Assembly: GCA_022264855.1 (NCBI GenBank)
Contig: JABYQU010000021.1
Span: 310,001 to 374,000 of the forward strand
Reading direction: 5' to 3'
Length of the DNA: 64,000 bases
From: Lenzites betulinus
Taxonomy: Eukaryota > Basidiomycota > Agaricomycetes > Polyporales > Polyporaceae
Within the stretch, counting starts at the first letter, position 1. Every line of letters begins with the position of its first letter. The notes beneath the pieces are model-generated. The model was not told the DNA's origin. It ran no database searches and saw nothing but the letters and a program-made list of their open reading frames with translations. Below, piece by piece: positions 59,608 through 64,000 of the stretch. The translations under genes and the position numbers were made by a program.

Positions 59608-62600
59608 CCGACGTTCAGGCCGGTCATGGTGCGCATGTTCTCTGGATAAGCGGCATTACTTTCCTTAAGCGACGCACCGATACGACGGCATATCCCGCGT
59701 GGATAGTAGAGATGTTCGGCCTGTGGGAAGCCAGGGTACCGATTCAACAAACTAGGGGTTGTTAGCTAGCGATATCGCAATACAGAAGTAGGGAACATAC
59801 GAGGGGAGGTCTGAATAGGATGCTGCGGTATCAAGGAGCTTGTAGAGGACCTTCGCAGCACGGATAGAGCCAGTCTTGGGCAAGACATATTGTGTTGGCA
59901 CGGTGTACGAGAGCCGCATTGTGGGCTTAAAGAGCCATACCTGGAAAACTAATCAGCGAACAGCGTGAGCTGTACGGCTATGTGTCCCTCACAAGAATAC
60001 GAGGACGCTCTTCTTCCTCATCCAAGATGACGAATCGATACGTTGCATGCGCGTGGACGAACTCGTTCATGTCTTCCGCTATGAAAGCCGACACTGGAAG
60101 GCGAGATGGGCTAGAAAGAGTTATGTTAGTAGTTATTACAGTATAAGGTAAGCTTTCTCATACTCTAAGTTCGTGCTCACAGGCCGCACAGCATATTTGG
60201 CAAAGCGGTACACCATCGGCGCTTGAGTGCCGTCTGGAGAGGGCCGCTCTTGACTGCGACCAACGATAGCACCACATATGCACCGCGTCCGCCGCCATCC
60301 GTCATCGGGCTGTACGAATCGTTAGCTGTGAGATGATGGAACGAGACATAGCAAAACAAGTTTGGATGTGCCCTCGCATGTAGCTCCCGCGACAGTGTTC
60401 TCAGCAACACGAGAGTTGTTAAGCAAGTGACTAGCTCGTTCTTGGACGCATTGTATCAGCCGAAGGATTACTCCTGTCGCCGCCCCGCAAGCCAGCGCAA
60501 CACTGCGATTCCTTCTTGAACCTGCGAGGGCTCTGGAAGAATCACAATGCGCACTGACAGACGACACGAACGACCGCTGGTAGGAAACACCCAGCGACGA
60601 CCTTCTCTTCGTCCGAAAGCACGAAACAAATGGTGACTTCGCACTCATCGATTACTCACCTTGCGATCCTCTTCGTTCGCGGGCCACAAATTGCTCTGGA
60701 CGACGGCCGACTCCTCGAACAGAATGTAGCTTCCGCCGACGAGCGCCTGGCCCTCACGCGGCCAAAACCCGTCGCGGGAGTGCTTCTGAACATGATCGTG
60801 CAAGCGCTGGTCAGAGTGGCACATCCACGCATCGACGAGCTCCGCCCAATGCTCGGACGGCAGATCGCGGTACTCATCCAGTTGTGTGGTCCGGACAATC
60901 GGGAGCGTGCACGAGGCGCAGACGAAGCTCGTCGGGGCTGCGGACGAGAGCTGGGTAGCGTCAAGCAGCGCGGAGGAAACTTCGGTGGGAGACGGCGGTG
61001 GAGTGGAGACGGCGAGTTTGATCTCGTGAAACTGGCCCATCACCTTCACGTCGGCGACCCCGGGGGATACGGGCGCCGGAAGCGCGAGTAGAGGGGACGT
61101 AGATGCGCCGCATTTCAGCCACAGACGACTACGCTCTTCGGCCGAGAAGTCGGAGACGGGGACAACTTCTGCCTCGAGGTTTGCACCAGGGGTAATGCCC
61201 TGAACATTAAGGAAGACGAGAACGTGTTGAAGGTTTTCGTGGTATTCGGCGACGTAGTGCACATCCAACCCGGCTGTATGTCTGATTGTCAGCATCTGTG
61301 GGAATAGCAGGGCTTTAGATATAATAAAAATAAGACACACCTTGCCAATGCGGTGTCGTAATGCCGCTAGACGAGCCGGGCCTCTTCGACCTGCTCAGTC
61401 TCGACCTCTTGGACTCCTTCCCTTCCTTCCCTTCAGGGGTACCTGGAGACGACGATCTTGGAGACGAGGGAAGCAGCCACGCCAGAGGAGGGGCAGACAT
61501 ACTCCTACTGCGCATGCCCTTGAACGACTTCTTGCGAGACAGCGGAGGAGGTAGAGGCGAAGGCTCCTCGAGACGCGTGGGCACAGGCTCCCGCACGAAC
61601 TCGGGCAGACTGAGCAGGGCCTTGGGATCTTCCATCTGCATCTTGAGCTGCATGCCGTCGGGCACTCCCTCGCGGATGAACTCGGGCAGGCTAAGCATCG
61701 CCTCTGGGTCCTTGACCTTGTTCTTGACCAAGACGGCATCCTGCGAGTGAAGTCGACCCGCGTCCGAATGACGCACCAGACGCGTCACAAATGCCTCGCG
61801 CTGTATAGCATGAGCTCCTGTCAATCAATACACGAACGAGGGCTTACCTTCTCTTGATCACGCTGCCGTGCCTGCTCAAAACGTGCCTTCATACCGCCAT
61901 CAAGGACCACGGACTGATCGGCCAGTTTGCGCTCCGACGCCCTGCCGATCAGCTCGACCATTTTCTCCAAGTCGCCCACGTCCTGTGCCCGCTCCTTCCC
62001 AGCTCTGACCTTGGCCCTGTCTTTCGGCAACTCTCGCACCTGTGACGGCCCTGCCATCCGCGCTCGCTCCATCTCCTCACGCTTGCTCTTCTTCAGCTCG
62101 ACGCGCTGATCGTGAAGCTGTGGTGCAACCAAATATAGTCGGTCGATCGCGAGGGCCACTGCCTCCAAGTCCATCCGCATTTTCTCGCTCACCCCTGCGA
62201 CAGATGTGGCAGACGTCGGCTCGCGTGACCGAATCCGGGTCAGGTCTCCCTTTGTCTTGTCAGCGGCGTAGCGTTCATACCCCTCGCCCGCATCGTACAT
62301 AGGCAGCTCAGCGTCCGCACCAAAAGGGCCGTCGTACTCGCCTTCGTCGTACTCTGGGGGTAGGTGGTCTAAGTCGGCGTTTGAGTCAGAGAGCCGATCA
62401 GAGCACAACTCGAGTATGCGCTCGAATTCCTGGTCAACGCGGGTCCAGAGCAGAGCCGTCTCGACAGCCTGGACTGGAGGGAAAGAGGAGTAGGCCTGGT
62501 CTGAGTGAGAGTCACGCTCTAGCTGCAAGTCGCTGAGCTGCCTCTGCAGGGTGACGAGAGGGTTCCCGGCTGTCGGTGAATGGAAAGCATCAGCCGGGGA

Positions 62601-63416
62601 TGCACTCCAGGAGGCTGTCCTGGGAAGCGTCGCTGGCTTCGTCCGCGGCGGTTTGGGGTGTAGTTCAGCGAGCCTCTGGAACTGTGACACCAACGTAACC
62701 AGTGCGCGAGCAAGGGGGCCTTCGCGCGGCGATAGCTGGGTGGAGGCAAGTCGGCCGATTCGAGTATCCAGTTCGCGAATGAGCGAGGACTCGTCTGAGA
62801 GGTCCGATGCGATGCACTCGGTCATGTTCTCGGGCTCTTGTGCGCGAAGGTTGAGAACGAGTGTCTGCAGCGGGGTGGTGACCGCCGACGAGGACGAAGA
62901 GGATGATGCACTATTAGTGAAAAGAGACGGCAGAGCAGACAAGGCCAAAGGAGATCGCGGAGAGGGCATAGAATGTCGACGGTCGGGGATGATGGGTCGC
63001 CAGTTGGACGAGGTTGAAAGGAGGTCGTTGAGTGTCGTGAGACATGAACGTTGTACGTTCACAATTGAAGACATCAGCTCATCCTATAAGGCGGTTCAGG
63101 ACCGCGGAGATTAAAGAACTTGTGCGAAAGAATTGCTGACCGAGTCGGTCCTCTCAGCCTCCTTCGCCGTCTCCGCGGGCTCCTCCTCTTGGTCCGCTCT
63201 CCCACCCATTTCCACATGCTGCTCCGCAAACGTCACTGAATGTCGTGTTGGATATACGTCATGAGAGGGTACGTTGGCTGGCTCGCTACTCTGCTTGTGC
63301 TCGGTCCGAGCAGGAAGCCTAGGAAATGGGGTAGGGATGTCTAGACTTAGTAAACGTGCAGCTTCATCCGAGTCCTGCGATTTCACAGAGATACGAGGAC
63401 GTGTAAGGGTTGCCAT
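59589..63416 (-). CDS. UBE3D-like (HECT_2) protein with long N-terminal extension
   Basis: Eight exons give 1050 residues: 63141-63416, 61848-63083, 61341-61800, 60660-61273, 60164-60309, 59993-60110, 59801-59940 and 59589-59751. The first 657 residues are hydrophilic and partly coiled-coil, with Ser-rich stretches and the repeated element DPEAMLSLPEFIREGVPDG / DPKALLSLPEFVREPVP. From about residue 658 the sequence fits the HECT-like E2-binding family typified by human UBE3D: EYHENLQHVLVFLNVQ, FVCASCTLPIV, YRDLPSEHWAELVDAWMCHS, GGSYILFEESAVV and RCICGAIVG. It ends with PMVYRFAKYAVRPVS, FVILDEEEERPRI, WLFKPTMRLSYTVPTQY and SIRAAKVLYKLLD. Expected role is binding ubiquitin-loaded E2 enzymes or E3 activity. 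Exon 1 is joined through a GTCAGC donor; the 350-nt intron before exon 5 might hide a small exon. Confidence 0.8.
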
Positions 63417-64000
63417 GTAGAGTAGAATGGAAGGAGGGGGGAGAGAGAGAATGAGAGGGAGAAAGGATGAGAGGAGGAAGGAAGGAAGGGACTGGATCTG
63501 CCATGATGTCGGGGAAGGGGGATAAATAAAGTGATGAAACAACAGTTATATTTTTCATTTAGTTATCAGACTGTACTTATCACAAAGCAAAGGCAGTACA
63601 TAACGTTTTTAACGAATGTACAGCTTTGCTGTTGTAGTCTCCAGCCTCCAGATTAATTTAAGGAACCTGAGGCGGCGACGCAAGTACTATGGACCACAAG
63701 ATGGGGTGAACGGTTGTCATTAATGTTCTCTGCCGACTGAGGGAGGTTGGCCGAACTCTGGACGTTGCTGAGCCTTGAAGCTTTGAAGCTTGACGCGGAC
63801 GCCTGAAACTCGCGCTCACACAGTGGTAGGAGCTTAGAAGCATGTTTTCTTTCTTCTTAAATGCAGCGACTTGTGCGGCGGAGGCGATCGTAACGGGGCT
63901 CATGTGCGGTGTGGATCAGCCGTATATAACGAGGTTCCTCATATGAGAAACGATCAAACATGCAGTCCGCTGCACATACTCTCCATGTCACCAGGGCCTG
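63417..64000. other. Right edge: CT-rich promoter and possible partial gene
   Basis: At 63420-63500 the minus strand is strongly C+T-rich, a likely core promoter of the UBE3D-like gene. Further right, a minus-strand frame at 63658-63903 codes 81 residues from an ATG (MSPVTIASAAQVAAFKKKEN). A TATATAA-like element lies about 20 bp upstream, near 63922-63929. It could be a small gene or first exon, but no family is recognised and I do not call it. Confidence 0.35.

Noticed and set aside
63084..63119. 36-nt intron joining exon 1 and exon 2 of the UBE3D-like gene
   Set aside because: It would keep the frame, but a 57-nt intron from the GTCAGC donor at 63140 also keeps it and matches the local intron size, so that model was used.

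Overview
This window is nuclear DNA from a filamentous basidiomycete, most likely a wood-decay type Agaricomycete. Almost every gene is split by phase-consistent GT-AG introns of about 47-75 nt. Gene content is typically fungal: C-8 sterol isomerase, homoserine dehydrogenase, a betaine-lipid synthase fusion, a divergent histone pair with an SQE-tailed H2A, and basidiomycete families such as DUF6535, variable F-box proteins and an intron-rich P450. All start sites, exon ends and protein lengths were worked out by hand from reading frames and splice signals. No database search was run. Species-level identity is not claimed.

Layout. 1-2 kb holds no recognisable gene. 2.0-8.0 kb carries BTA1 (-) and KGD2 (+), the E2 subunit of 2-oxoglutarate dehydrogenase. 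8.0-13.8 kb is gene-poor and holds two sets of decayed repeats. 13.8-15.2 kb encodes a proline/serine-rich protein ending in an Edc1/PNRC-like Dcp1-binding motif, set in a pyrimidine-rich tract that continues to about 17.7 kb. 18.8-20.3 kb is an F-box gene, followed by SPC2 (-) and ERG2 (+). 23.6-28.8 kb has two tandem DUF6535 membrane-protein paralogues, one with a broken frame. HOM6 (-) and an 18-exon membrane-anchored WD40 protein (-) follow, then a GRAB-domain golgin resembling RUD3 (+).

39-46 kb has two related F-box genes flanking a mucin-like single-pass membrane protein and a glutathione S-transferase. 46.3-48.1 kb is the divergent H2B/H2A pair. Its promoter carries four ACGCGT boxes. 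49.0-53.4 kb encodes a large two-RRM, polyglutamine RNA-binding protein. 54.2-64 kb holds a second, inverted, near-identical glutathione S-transferase with a frameshifted gene fragment behind it. It also holds a 14-exon cytochrome P450, an orphan reading frame and a 1050-residue UBE3D-like (HECT_2) protein.

Most genes are housekeeping: lipid and sterol synthesis, amino-acid synthesis, the TCA cycle, secretion, Golgi structure, chromatin and RNA binding. I found no clear multi-gene system of a new kind. The best candidates for follow-up are the duplicated glutathione S-transferase pair (exon-limited similarity, shared N-terminal extension), the MCB-box histone promoter, the repeat relics at 9-12.5 kb, the DUF6535 tandem, the membrane-tethered WDR26/Gid7-like protein and the decapping-activator candidate.
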